A model generated the notes under the pieces. The model was not told the origin of the DNA and ran no database searches. It saw nothing but the letters and a program-made list of their open reading frames with translations. This document shows, one piece after another, positions 14,489 to 23,149 of a stretch of 29,152 bases of DNA; the first letter of the stretch is position 1, and every line of letters begins with the position of its first letter. The DNA comes from Butyrivibrio sp. (lineage in GTDB: Bacteria; Bacillota_A; Clostridia; Lachnospirales; Lachnospiraceae). Both the position numbers and the translations under genes were made by a program. Location: assembly GCA_024690635.1 (NCBI GenBank), contig JAILOW010000100.1, forward strand, positions 1 through 29,152. The letters run 5' to 3'.

Positions 14489-17010
14489 AAAAAAGTAACA
14501 TTGGACTTCGTATCATACGGATCGCGCAGCATTTGCTTCTTGGGTTTATTGCCCTTATCGTGGTATATTCTTTGGCGGGAACGACCATCATGCTGCCGGG
14601 AGTTGGAGGCAATTACGCCTACAATCTGTATGCATCGGACAGAAACAGAAGCTATGAGGATTCATATCTTTTCAATAACATTTTGGGCAATAATATTTCG
14701 GATGTACTAAGGTTCGTTGCGGTTAGAAGCCAGCTTGAGGACGGCGGAGAGTACACCGGAGATAAGCTCATTGACGTAACCGCCTACGTAAACAGAGGCA
14801 CAACTCTTTCGGGAGACTATGTGACAGCTGTTTACAAGCTTTCGGATCTTTTAAAGTGGGCGCAAAGCGGTTTTTCCTACGAAAAGAGAAACTTTACAGA
14901 GGAGGAGAGTGAAGGCTTCTTAAGTAAGAGCACCACCTACACTCATCTTAAGAACAATCAGTTTTCCGGTGGTATGAATACCTATCTCAACTCGCAGATA
15001 GACGGAAACAGCCTTAACTTTTCGATTTCCGGCAACTCTTCTAATTCAGGAGGAGAGCATAGCTGCCTTATTACCAGATACCAGACGGTTGACGGAAAAA
15101 ACATTGAGCAGCTGGTATCCACCTGGGATGAATACAACACGCTTTGTACCTATGTTCAGGATGCGGCAGAGGATCTTTTGTCCAACTATACTGAATACGG
15201 AAATGCCATCGAGTACTTCTCAGCCGATGAGTCCAATATAAGATATTATGTTTCAAGGACCATAAACGGCAAGAACGAGATCTATACAAATCTTTCCGGA
15301 TTAAAGAGCGGAGCTCCCGGCATGGATCTTAAGGAGATCTTTGAGGATTTTGGCAGATATATTTACTACTGTCCTTATGAGCTTGAGTATGAGACCAATA
15401 CTCTCATAAAGGAAAAGGTTCTGCGGGGTATCATCAAATCCTACAGCTATGCATATCCTGACCAGATAAAGGTATACATCGGAGTAGATACCAAAAACTA
15501 CGAGGCAAAGGATGCTTTTGTTCTTGGTAAAAAGAGCTTTGGAAGGTACATGCCTTACAAGACACAGCTTATCATAGCCGGCGGTGTGGCGGCATTTGTA
15601 TACCTCCTGCTTTTGGTGATCTATTTAAAGAGCCTTTGCCCTGCGGTAGCACCTGTGCAGTATCCTGAATATAAGGGCTCTTACATACCATCTGAGAGAC
15701 TTGAAGTAAATGAAAGCGTAAAGCCTCCAAAGAGACCTTGTACAGAGCTATATCTTCTGGCAGGATTATTGGCTGTAGGCATACCTGCAGCAGCACTTGC
15801 CTTTATGAAGCAAAAATGGGGACTTGGCACATTTGTCAGAATGCCGGTATTTCCCCTTATAAGTGCAGTATTAGCAATACTTGTTGATATCGGCATTTTA
15901 TGTATGATATACGGCATAGCAGGAAAGGCAAAGAGTAACGTGGTCTGGAAAGACTGTGCTTTCAGAAAGCTTATTGCCTTTGCAGGTGATCTTGTGGCCA
16001 ATACCACAGGTAATGCCAATGTCATAATAAGGAGCTGGATACCCTTCATATTCTTCCTTGTACTTAACGTACTTTTATCAAGGGCAGGAGTATTGGGAGT
16101 AATTGCGGCTGTATGCTTTGACATCATCGTCGGAATCTATATTTACAGGCAAAATCTCGACAGAGACAATATCATTCACGTTATCGGCAAGATCAAAAAC
16201 GGAGATGTGAAGGCAAAAGTTGATGTAAAGAACCTTCACGGAGACAATATAAGTCTCGCGGAAGCTGTTAACTCCATCGGAGAGGGAATTGACGTTGCTG
16301 TTAATACCAGCATGAAGGATGAAAAGCTAAAGGCGGATCTTATCACCAATGTATCCCACGATATAAAAACACCTCTGACCTCTATCATCAACTATGTTGA
16401 CCTTATAAAGAGAGAGGATATCGATAATCAAAAGGTTAGGGAATATGTGGATATACTTGATGAAAAATCCCAAAAGCTAAAGCAGCTAACTGAGGATCTG
16501 GTTGAAGCTTCCAAGATAAGCTCCGGCAATATCAGTGTTGATCTTTCACGCATCAATTTCGTGGAACTTGTAAATCAGACCATAGGAGAGTTTTACGAAA
16601 AGTTTGAAAAGAGCAATCTTAATCCTATATTCAAGCCTCAGGAGCCTACAATGGATATCATCGCAGATCCAAGGCACTTGTGGCGCGTTATAGAAAATCT
16701 TCTTAACAACGTATGTAAATATGCCCTTGCGGGAACCAGAGTTTATCTGGATATGCGTTACAGTGAAGAGGGTGAGGATGAAAAGAAAGTGATCTTTTCT
16801 GTAAAGAATATCTCTGCTTCCGAGCTTAACATAGATGCTGCGGAGCTGACAGAGAGATTTATAAGAGGAGATGTTTCAAGAACCACTGAGGGTAGCGGAC
16901 TTGGACTTTCAATTGCCAAAAACCTTACCCTGGCTCAGGACGGAACCTTTGATATTCGCCTGGACGGAGACCTGTTTAAGGTAACTATAGGCTTTAAATC
17001 ACCCAAGTAA
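14485..17010 (+). CDS. Large multi-pass sensor histidine kinase
   Basis: This 841-residue kinase begins with a membrane helix (about 12-36), then an unusually long extracytoplasmic domain (about 37-358) with no family I recognise. A helix at about 359-383 and several more membrane segments (about 420-440, 455-480, 515-555) follow. The HisKA box is NVSHDIKTPLTSI with phospho-acceptor His625. The ATPase domain shows the N box (ENLLNNVCKYA) and the G box (EGSGLGLSIAKNL). It overlaps the response regulator by four bases, a standard cognate pair. The first sensor half plus extra membrane bundle differs from simple two-helix kinases. The signal cannot be read from sequence. Confidence 0.93.
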   Translation: MKKSNIGLRIIRIAQHLLLGFIALIVVYSLAGTTIMLPGVGGNYAYNLYASDRNRSYEDSYLFNNILGNNISDVLRFVAVRSQLEDGGEYTGDKLIDVTAYVNRGTTLSGDYVTAVYKLSDLLKWAQSGFSYEKRNFTEEESEGFLSKSTTYTHLKNNQFSGGMNTYLNSQIDGNSLNFSISGNSSNSGGEHSCLITRYQTVDGKNIEQLVSTWDEYNTLCTYVQDAAEDLLSNYTEYGNAIEYFSADESNIRYYVSRTINGKNEIYTNLSGLKSGAPGMDLKEIFEDFGRYIYYCPYELEYETNTLIKEKVLRGIIKSYSYAYPDQIKVYIGVDTKNYEAKDAFVLGKKSFGRYMPYKTQLIIAGGVAAFVYLLLLVIYLKSLCPAVAPVQYPEYKGSYIPSERLEVNESVKPPKRPCTELYLLAGLLAVGIPAAALAFMKQKWGLGTFVRMPVFPLISAVLAILVDIGILCMIYGIAGKAKSNVVWKDCAFRKLIAFAGDLVANTTGNANVIIRSWIPFIFFLVLNVLLSRAGVLGVIAAVCFDIIVGIYIYRQNLDRDNIIHVIGKIKNGDVKAKVDVKNLHGDNISLAEAVNSIGEGIDVAVNTSMKDEKLKADLITNVSHDIKTPLTSIINYVDLIKREDIDNQKVREYVDILDEKSQKLKQLTEDLVEASKISSGNISVDLSRINFVELVNQTIGEFYEKFEKSNLNPIFKPQEPTMDIIADPRHLWRVIENLLNNVCKYALAGTRVYLDMRYSEEGEDEKKVIFSVKNISASELNIDAAELTERFIRGDVSRTTEGSGLGLSIAKNLTLAQDGTFDIRLDGDLFKVTIGFKSPK

Positions 17011-17032
17011 AATACTTGCCGGCAAAAAATAA

Positions 17033-17061
17033 CCCCGAAGACCTTGATAAAGTCTTCGGGG
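17033..17061. terminator. Bidirectional terminator between the kinase and prs genes
   Basis: CCCCGAAGAC (17033-17042) and GTCTTCGGGG (17052-17061) form a perfect 10-bp stem with a nine-base loop. The minus strand continues with TTATTTTTT, so prs termination should be efficient. The plus strand continues with CATTATTTTG, a weaker T-run, and serves the converging kinase transcript. Confidence 0.85.
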
Positions 17062-17077
17062 CATTATTTTGTCTGTA

Positions 17078-18298
17078 TCAGTCTTTTCTGTTTACATCGT
17101 TTGCAAAAAGCTCTGCGGGAGTCTTGCAGCCCATGTTGTATCTTCCGACGATCTTGTGGATCATGTCTGTAGGCATGTTAACTGTTGACATAGAAGCGTC
17201 GTGATTAAGGAAATCAACAATGGTAGCAAGGAACTTGCCCATGTCAGCAACAAAGATGTATTCCCTGCTTGTGATCTCGTCGTTCATGTAGGTGAGGTTG
17301 GTGGTGATAACTGCATCGAAGTAGCCGTTTTTATAGCCCTCATCGAATTTTGCCATTCCGTCTGTGAAAAGACCGAAGGTGGTGCAGATAAGCACTCTCT
17401 TGGCCCCCATGTTCTTGAGCTGCTTTGCTGTATCTATCATACTGGATCCGGAGGAGATCATGTCATCGATTACGATAACGTCTCTGCCTGAAATGTCTGA
17501 TCCAAGGAATTCGTGAGCAACAATAGGGTTTGTACCGTTTACTACATGAGCGTAGTCACGTCTTTTGTAGAACATACCTGTATCAGCGCCGATGACGTTT
17601 GCAAAATAAACGGCTCTGTCAAGGGCTCCCTCATCAGGTGAAATAACGGTGAGATGATCTTTGTCAACAATAAGGTCATCGATGTGTGAGAGAAGAGCCT
17701 TCATAAACTGATAGGAAGCAAGGAAGTTATCAAAGCCTCCCAGGGGCTTGGCATTGGAAATACGGGGATCATGGGCATCAAAGGTGATAAAGTTTGAAAT
17801 TCCCATGTCGTGGAGCTCTTTAAACATCTGAGCGGCGTCTAGGGACTCCATGCCGTTTCTCTTGTGCTGTCTTCCTTCATAAAGGAAGGGCATGATGACA
17901 TTTATTCTTTTGGCCTTGCCTGTAATGGCGCCGATTACTCTTTTAAGATCCTGATAGTGATCATCAGGGGATTTGTGATTTACGTAGTTGTACATCTTGT
18001 AAGTGATGCTGTAATTGCACACATCCGTAAGGATATATACGTCATTACCGCGGACACTTTCAAGGATGGTAGCCTTGGACTCGCCGCTTCCGAAGCGGTC
18101 AAGCTTGTACTTTATCTGATAAGAATCCTTGGCATAGCCCTGAAATGCGGGATCTGCCTTGGGTGTCTTGTGAAGTTCATGTCTAAACTGAGAAATGTAA
18201 TGATCTACGCTGTCTCCAAGCTCTTTTGCTGACTCCATAACGATAAGGTTAAGGGGAGCAACGGGAATAAGAGATTCTAACTGTTCAAAATCAGGCAT
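17078..18298 (-). CDS. prs: Ribose-phosphate pyrophosphokinase (PRPP synthetase), long form
   Basis: PRPP synthetase transfers pyrophosphate from ATP to ribose-5-phosphate for nucleotide, His and Trp synthesis. The PRPP-binding loop VIVIDDMISSGSS lies at about 274-286; the flexible-loop region reads FLYEGRQHKRN near 138-149 (canonical FGYARQDRK), and FDAHDPRI near 173-180 replaces the canonical DLHAEQI. At 406 residues it is about 90 longer than classical Prs (about 315), mostly from an N-terminal extension. This long divergent form is common in Clostridia. AAAGGA lies before the ATG on the minus strand. It is a single-gene unit opposite the DUF512 gene. Ribose phosphates released by the nucleoside salvage enzymes in this window could feed it. 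Confidence 0.92.
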   Translation of the reverse strand: MPDFEQLESLIPVAPLNLIVMESAKELGDSVDHYISQFRHELHKTPKADPAFQGYAKDSYQIKYKLDRFGSGESKATILESVRGNDVYILTDVCNYSITYKMYNYVNHKSPDDHYQDLKRVIGAITGKAKRINVIMPFLYEGRQHKRNGMESLDAAQMFKELHDMGISNFITFDAHDPRISNAKPLGGFDNFLASYQFMKALLSHIDDLIVDKDHLTVISPDEGALDRAVYFANVIGADTGMFYKRRDYAHVVNGTNPIVAHEFLGSDISGRDVIVIDDMISSGSSMIDTAKQLKNMGAKRVLICTTFGLFTDGMAKFDEGYKNGYFDAVITTNLTYMNDEITSREYIFVADMGKFLATIVDFLNHDASMSTVNMPTDMIHKIVGRYNMGCKTPAELFANDVNRKD

Positions 18299-18345
18299 GA
18301 TTTTTCCTTTCGTTAAAAGAAGATAACATAATAATCCAACTACTG

Positions 18346-18374
18346 TTTTAACATCTGCAATACTGACACGTCAA
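18346..18374 (-). promoter_or_regulatory. Possible prs promoter on the minus strand
   Basis: Read on the minus strand, TTGACG (18374-18369) is followed after 17-18 bases by TTAAAA/TAAAAC, a weak -10. Its -35 abuts the -35 of the opposite promoter (18363-18368). The -10 is poor, so another start closer to prs is possible. Confidence 0.3.
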
Positions 18375-18391
18375 GAAATTTCATGTATAAT
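18363..18391 (+). promoter_or_regulatory. Sigma-A promoter of the DUF512-der-plsY-gpsA operon
   Basis: CTGACA (18363-18368), 17 bases, then a perfect TATAAT (18386-18391). Transcription would start near 18398, leaving a leader of about 48 nt before the first gene. No further promoter is obvious within the four-gene unit. Confidence 0.75.
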
Positions 18392-18445
18392 ATCATTGAC
18401 TTTGTGCGTGCATCTGCATGCTGATTTTTTTGGAAAGAATGATCT

Positions 18446-19795
18446 ATGAAGGATAATAAAGGACATCTTATAAGCGTTGTGGAAGAGGATTCCATTGCCA
18501 TGGAAATGGGCATAGAACCCGGCGACAGGCTTCTTAAGATAAATGATGAGATAATAAGGGATATATTTGATTATCAGTACCTCGTTCAGGACGAGCATTT
18601 GGACGTACTGATAGAAAAGCCCTCAAAAGAGCAGTGGCTCCTTGATATAGACAAGGACTTTGACGAGGACCTTGGCATAGAGTTTGAAAACGGCCTTATG
18701 GACAATTACAGGTCCTGTTCCAATAAGTGCATTTTTTGCTTTATTGACCAGATGCCCAAGGGCATGAGAAAAACGCTGTATTTTAAAGATGATGATTCAA
18801 GGCTCTCCTTTTTACAGGGCAATTATGTTACACTTACAAACATGTCCGATGAGGATATAGACAGGATACTGAAATATCATCTGTCCCCCATTAATGTTTC
18901 TTTTCAGACCACAAACCCCGAGCTTCGATGCAAGATGCTGGGTAACAGATTTGCGGGAGAAGCTCTTAAAAAGGTGGACAGGCTCTGCGCTCCGGGAACC
19001 GGTATCGAGCTAAACGGCCAGATCGTGTTGTGTAAGGGCGTAAATGACGGAAAAGAGCTTGAAAGATCCATAAGGGATATGTCCAAATACATCCCGAATC
19101 TTCAGAGCGTATCTGTTGTTCCCGTGGGACTATCCAAATACAGAGAGGGCCTTTACCCCCTTGAACCCTTTGACAGCGAGGATGCAAAAGAGGTCATAGA
19201 CCTTATCGAGAGCTGGCAGAAAAAGGTATACGCAGAGCATGGCATTCACTTTATCCATGCAAGTGATGAGTGGTATTTTCTGGCAGGCAGGCCATTTCCC
19301 GAAGAGGAGAGGTACGACGGATACATACAGCTTGAAAACGGCGTCGGCATGATGAGACTTTTATTAAATGAGTTTGATGATGCCGTAAGGCTTGAGCTTG
19401 AGAAGGGCGAGGCTCACTTAAAGAGCATAAAAAGAGAGATATCCATTGCCACAGGAAGGCTTGTTTACGGATCCATCTGCTTGCTAGCTGACAAGGCTAT
19501 GGCTATTTGCCCGGGACTTAAGATCCATGTTTATGAGATCACCAACAATTTCTTTGGAGAGAGGATCACGGTTTCAGGTCTTCTTACGGGAAAAGATATT
19601 ATAGAGCAGCTATCAGGCAGGGAGCTGGGAGAGTGTCTGTATCTTCCTGAGAATCTTCTTAGGAGCGGCGAAAACTATCTTCTTGATGATGTGACAACTG
19701 ATGATATAGAAAGGGAACTTGGCGTTAAGGTGGGCATTGCAAAGTGCGACGGATACGACGTACTTGGATGCATGCTTGGAAAAACGCAGGGATGA
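18446..19795 (+). CDS. DUF512 family PDZ-radical SAM protein
   Basis: This 449-residue protein combines an N-terminal PDZ-like domain (about residues 6-60, AMEMGIEPGDRLLKINDE) with a radical-SAM-type cluster motif Cys91-x3-Cys95-x2-Cys98 (SCSNKCIFCFIDQMP) and the C-terminal DUF512 domain. The family is widespread in Firmicutes next to der, as here, but has no established reaction. GGAAAG precedes the ATG by eight bases. Its stop is ten bases before der. The adjacency to a ribosome-assembly GTPase suggests, without proof, a housekeeping role linked to translation. Confidence 0.9.
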   Translation: MKDNKGHLISVVEEDSIAMEMGIEPGDRLLKINDEIIRDIFDYQYLVQDEHLDVLIEKPSKEQWLLDIDKDFDEDLGIEFENGLMDNYRSCSNKCIFCFIDQMPKGMRKTLYFKDDDSRLSFLQGNYVTLTNMSDEDIDRILKYHLSPINVSFQTTNPELRCKMLGNRFAGEALKKVDRLCAPGTGIELNGQIVLCKGVNDGKELERSIRDMSKYIPNLQSVSVVPVGLSKYREGLYPLEPFDSEDAKEVIDLIESWQKKVYAEHGIHFIHASDEWYFLAGRPFPEEERYDGYIQLENGVGMMRLLLNEFDDAVRLELEKGEAHLKSIKREISIATGRLVYGSICLLADKAMAICPGLKIHVYEITNNFFGERITVSGLLTGKDIIEQLSGRELGECLYLPENLLRSGENYLLDDVTTDDIERELGVKVGIAKCDGYDVLGCMLGKTQG

Positions 19796-19805
19796 AGGAA
19801 TATTT

Positions 19806-21134
19806 ATGAGTAAGAAAAACATTGTAGCGGTGGTTGGAAGACCAAATGTTGGAAAATCCACACTATTTAATGCTCTGGCAGGTAGCAGGATCGCAATCGT
19901 TCAGGATACCCCCGGAGTTACAAGAGACAGGATCTATCAGGACGTAGAGTGGCTCAATCACAGCTTTACTCTCATTGATACAGGCGGTATTGAGCCTGAT
20001 TCCAAGGACATCATTTTGTCCCAGATGAGAGAACAGGCGCAGATTGCTATTGATACAGCCGATGTCATCATCTTTATGGTTGATGTAAAGCAGGGCCTTG
20101 TGGATGCGGATTCCAAGGTGGCTGATATGCTCAGACGCTCAGGCAAGCCTGTGGTACTTTGCGTAAACAAGGTAGACAATTTCAATAGAGATCAGATGGA
20201 TGTCTATGAGTTCTACAATCTTGGAATCGGAGAGCCTTTCCCTATTTCCGCTGTAAACAAGCAGGGACTTGGAGATCTTTTGGAGGAGGTTGTTAGCCAC
20301 TTCCAGAAAAACTCCACTGAAGAGGAAGAGGATGATTCCATCAAGGTTGCGATCATCGGTAAGCCCAACGTTGGAAAATCATCCATCATAAACAGACTTA
20401 TCGGCGAGAACAGACTTATTGTTTCGGATATTGCGGGAACCACCAGAGATGCCATAGATACCGAGGTTAAACACGACGGCAAAAGGTACGTATTTATCGA
20501 TACTGCAGGTCTTCGCAGAAAGAGCAAGGTAAAAGATCAGCTTGAGCACTACATGATAGTAAGGACCGTTGGAGCCGTTGAAAGATCTGACGTTGCCATT
20601 CTTGTCATAAATGCTGAGGACGGCGTTACCGAGCAGGATGCCAAGATCGCAGGAATCGCCCATGAAAGCGGCAAAGCTGTTATCATCGCTGTAAATAAGT
20701 GGGATCTTATTGAAAAAGACAATCACTCCGTAAAAGAGTTTACCAAGGACATCAGAAATAAGCTTCCTTTCATGAACTATGCAGAGATCATGTTTATCTC
20801 GGCAGAGACGGGACAGCGACTTATAAAGCTCTATGACATGATAGATATAGTCAGCGAAAATCATGCACTCAGGGTTTCAACAGGTGTTCTTAACGAGATC
20901 ATGACACAGGCGGTTGTAATGCAGCAGCCACCCAGTGATAAAGGCAAGATCCTTAAGCTTTTTTACATAACCCAGGCATCGGTAAAGCCTCCGACCTTCG
21001 TTATATTTGTTAATGACAAAGAACTTATGCACTTTAGTTATACCAGATATATAGAGAATCAGATAAGAGAAGCCTTCGGATTTAAGGGCACACCTTTGAG
21101 GTTCATAATAAGGGAGAGAAAAGAGGACAAATAG
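19806..21134 (+). CDS. der: Ribosome biogenesis GTPase Der (EngA)
   Basis: Two tandem GTPase domains are followed by a KH-like C-terminal domain, total 442 residues. Domain 1 has GRPNVGKST (11-19), DTGGI and NKVD; domain 2 has GKPNVGKSS (185-193), DTAGLRRKS and NKWD. Der is needed for 50S subunit maturation. The open frame reaches back to 19719 inside DUF512, but the start is ATG 19806, preceded by GAAGGA (19794-19799) at a six-base spacing and giving the standard N-terminus. plsY begins two bases after its stop. Confidence 0.97.
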   Translation: MSKKNIVAVVGRPNVGKSTLFNALAGSRIAIVQDTPGVTRDRIYQDVEWLNHSFTLIDTGGIEPDSKDIILSQMREQAQIAIDTADVIIFMVDVKQGLVDADSKVADMLRRSGKPVVLCVNKVDNFNRDQMDVYEFYNLGIGEPFPISAVNKQGLGDLLEEVVSHFQKNSTEEEEDDSIKVAIIGKPNVGKSSIINRLIGENRLIVSDIAGTTRDAIDTEVKHDGKRYVFIDTAGLRRKSKVKDQLEHYMIVRTVGAVERSDVAILVINAEDGVTEQDAKIAGIAHESGKAVIIAVNKWDLIEKDNHSVKEFTKDIRNKLPFMNYAEIMFISAETGQRLIKLYDMIDIVSENHALRVSTGVLNEIMTQAVVMQQPPSDKGKILKLFYITQASVKPPTFVIFVNDKELMHFSYTRYIENQIREAFGFKGTPLRFIIRERKEDK

Positions 21135-21135
21135 T

Positions 21136-21813
21136 ATGGAAAGAATTATCTGTTTACTTATCGGATATGCGTTGGGGCATTTTCAGACAGCTGTTCTTTA
21201 CTGCAAGATGAAGGGTGTTGACATCAGAAAGGTTGGAAGCGGCAATGCCGGTACCACCAACACTCTTAGAGTAATGGGAGCAAAGGCGGGACTTATCGTT
21301 CTTTTGGGAGATATGCTTAAGTGCATGCTTGCTATTCTTATTACCTATTTCATTTTTGGAAAAAATCAGCCAAACCTTCAGATCCTGTACATGACCTATA
21401 CCGCTGCAGGAGCGGTGCTTGGACATGATTTTCCTCTGCATCTTAAATTCAAAGGAGGCAAGGGAATCGCCTGTACAGCAGGTTATACCATCCATCTTGG
21501 AATTGTATTTCACTGGAGCTTTATCCTTATGGGTGTTATCGCATTTTTCCTTCCTCTTAATATTTGTCATATCGTATCTGTTTGCAGTCTTTGCTACTAT
21601 ACAGCACTCTTTGTTATGGTGGTCATCTGCGGACAGGGCGGATTTTTCCTTGATAAATTCGGAGCAGTTCCTCAGGGGGCTCTCATAGAAGTATATGTGA
21701 TCCTTTTCCTTTTGATGGCGCTTGCATATTTCCAGCACAGAGGAAATATCAAAAAGCTCCTTCAGGGTAAGGAAAGAAAGACCTATATCTTTAAAAAGAA
21801 TAAAGTGGACTGA
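21136..21813 (+). CDS. plsY: Acyl-phosphate:glycerol-3-phosphate acyltransferase PlsY
   Basis: PlsY is a membrane enzyme that acylates the sn-1 position of glycerol-3-phosphate using acyl-phosphate. This 225-residue protein has about five membrane segments and the family motifs VGSGNAGTTNTLR (motif 1, near residue 34), GHDFPLHLKFKGGKGIA (motif 2, near 95-112) and the late FGAVPQGALIEVY region. The start has GAGG in the der 3' end as a likely ribosome binding site. Its TGA overlaps the ATG of gpsA by one base. It works directly with GpsA, which makes its glycerol-3-phosphate substrate. Confidence 0.94.
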   Translation: MERIICLLIGYALGHFQTAVLYCKMKGVDIRKVGSGNAGTTNTLRVMGAKAGLIVLLGDMLKCMLAILITYFIFGKNQPNLQILYMTYTAAGAVLGHDFPLHLKFKGGKGIACTAGYTIHLGIVFHWSFILMGVIAFFLPLNICHIVSVCSLCYYTALFVMVVICGQGGFFLDKFGAVPQGALIEVYVILFLLMALAYFQHRGNIKKLLQGKERKTYIFKKNKVD

Positions 21814-22847
21814 TGGAGGACTTTGTGGACAGTAAGATCGGCATAATAGGCGCAGGTAGCTGGGGTATTGCTCTTGCATACCTGCTTTCGTCAAACGGCC
21901 ATGATGTTACGGTGTGGTCAAGAAGTGAAGCATCTGTTACAAGATTAAGGAGCTATCACGGCAATGAGGACAAGCTCCCGGGGGTAAGGCTTGATGACAG
22001 CGTTAAGTTTACCTGTGATATGAAGGAAGTTGTAGAGGATAAGGATATTATCGCTATCGTTGTTCCTTCGGCTTATATTAGGGAGACGGTAAAGCTAATT
22101 GCTCCCTATATTAAGGATGATCCCGATGACCAGCAGATAATCGTAAACTGCACCAAGGGTATTGAGGAATCAACTCTTATGGTGATGTCGGACGTTATAC
22201 TTGATGAGATCCCCGGAGCAAGGGTTTGCGTATTGTCCGGACCATCCCACGCAGAAGAGGTTGGAAGACAGCTCCCCACATCGATTGTGGTTGGGGCCTT
22301 TGACAAAGAAACTGCCGTAACTATCCAGAACGTCTTTATGAATGAGAATTTCAGGGTATATATAAGCCCTGATATGCTGGGAATAGAGATCGGTGCAGCG
22401 CTTAAAAACGTCATAGCGCTGGCAGCCGGTATGGCTGACGGGTACGGCCTTGGAGACAACGCCAAGGCAGCTCTTGTGACCAGAGGCATTGCCGAGATCG
22501 GAAGACTTGGAATGGCCATGGGAGGTAAGTTTGAGACCTTCAGCGGCTTGTCCGGAATAGGAGATCTTGTTGTTACCTGTGCTTCCATGCATTCCAGAAA
22601 CCGCCGGGCCGGAATACTAATGGGCCAGGGCAAGTCCATGGAAGAAGCCATGGCAGAAGTAAAGATGGTGGTGGAAGGCGTTTACAGTGCCAAGGCTGCA
22701 CTGATGCTTGCCAGGAAGTATGAGGTTGATATGCCTATCGTTCAGGGAGTAAACGAGATCCTCTTTGAAGGAAAGTCAGTAGGCGAGGGCATAAAAGAGC
22801 TTATGATCAGGGAAAAGAGAAGAGAAAACTCAGCTCTTGACTGGTGA
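21813..22847 (+). CDS. gpsA: Glycerol-3-phosphate dehydrogenase [NAD(P)+]
   Basis: GpsA reduces dihydroxyacetone phosphate to glycerol-3-phosphate. The Rossmann motif GAGSWGIALAYLL lies near residue 13; NCTKGIE, LSGPSHAEEV, the catalytic Lys in AALKNVIALAAGM and GLGDNAKAALVTRGIAEI follow. Length (344) is normal. ATG 21813 overlaps the plsY stop (TGATG). An in-frame GTG at 21825, five bases after GGAGG (21815-21819), would give the more usual N-terminus VDSKIGIIGAG and is a real alternative. It is the last gene before a strong terminator. Confidence 0.95.
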   Translation: MEDFVDSKIGIIGAGSWGIALAYLLSSNGHDVTVWSRSEASVTRLRSYHGNEDKLPGVRLDDSVKFTCDMKEVVEDKDIIAIVVPSAYIRETVKLIAPYIKDDPDDQQIIVNCTKGIEESTLMVMSDVILDEIPGARVCVLSGPSHAEEVGRQLPTSIVVGAFDKETAVTIQNVFMNENFRVYISPDMLGIEIGAALKNVIALAAGMADGYGLGDNAKAALVTRGIAEIGRLGMAMGGKFETFSGLSGIGDLVVTCASMHSRNRRAGILMGQGKSMEEAMAEVKMVVEGVYSAKAALMLARKYEVDMPIVQGVNEILFEGKSVGEGIKELMIREKRRENSALDW

Positions 22848-22865
22848 AAAGTAATAAAAGCGTTT

Positions 22866-22896
22866 AGAAATCGGCATTCAAAGCCGATTTCTTTTT
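22866..22896 (+). terminator. Rho-independent terminator after gpsA
   Basis: AGAAATCGGC (22866-22875) pairs perfectly with GCCGATTTCT (22883-22892) around a seven-base loop, followed by TTTTT up to 22896. It ends the DUF512-der-plsY-gpsA transcript. Confidence 0.92.
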
Positions 22897-22905
22897 GTTG
22901 CACAA

Positions 22906-23020
22906 GACCGGCAAGCGAATGGATGCTTGCATACAAATTCATTTGCCGGTCGTAAGGACATGGAGCACGAAGTGCGAAATGTCTGTGTGCAGAATCGAGT
23001 AGGAGTCAGCCTACTCGATT
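22906..23020. other. Three-hairpin structured intergenic element of unknown type
   Basis: Three consecutive hairpins lie in 115 bases. Hairpin A: 22906-22920 with 22937-22951, 15 pairs with two mismatches (GACCGGCAA / TTGCCGGTC core). Hairpin B: GACAT (22957-22961) with ATGTC (22979-22983), enclosing GCAC-GAA-GTGC (22965-22975). Hairpin C: AATCGAGTAGG (22993-23003) with CCTACTCGATT (23010-23020), a perfect 11-bp stem. None is followed by a T-run, and no convincing ORF covers them. This may be a small RNA, a palindromic repeat family or a remnant of a small mobile element; I cannot decide from one copy. It occupies most of the 302-base gap between gpsA and the surface-protein gene. Confidence 0.6.
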
Positions 23021-23052
23021 GCTAATTGTACCTTTAGTTAGTGGGCGTCAGA

Positions 23053-23081
23053 TTGACTATAACTGGTGGTTCTGCTATCAT
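23053..23081 (+). promoter_or_regulatory. Strong promoter of the giant surface-protein gene
   Basis: TTGACT (23053-23058), 17 bases, TATCAT (23076-23081), with TGC just before the -10 giving an extended -10 element. Predicted transcription start is near 23088, leaving a 62-nt leader. The three-hairpin element lies upstream and is not in this transcript. Confidence 0.75.
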
Positions 23082-23149
23082 AAAGTGTTGGTTTTTTAGC
23101 ATTTTCAACACATATTATGATGTCTGAATATATATGAAGGGAGTTTTTT

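Noticed and set aside
19719..19805. N-terminal extension of Der into the DUF512 gene
   Set aside because: GAAGGA directly precedes ATG 19806, which gives the normal Der N-terminus.
21154..21894. Long minus-strand open frame (246 codons) opposite plsY
   Set aside because: It mirrors plsY, which has all family motifs and coupled starts and stops; the antisense product shows no recognisable domain.
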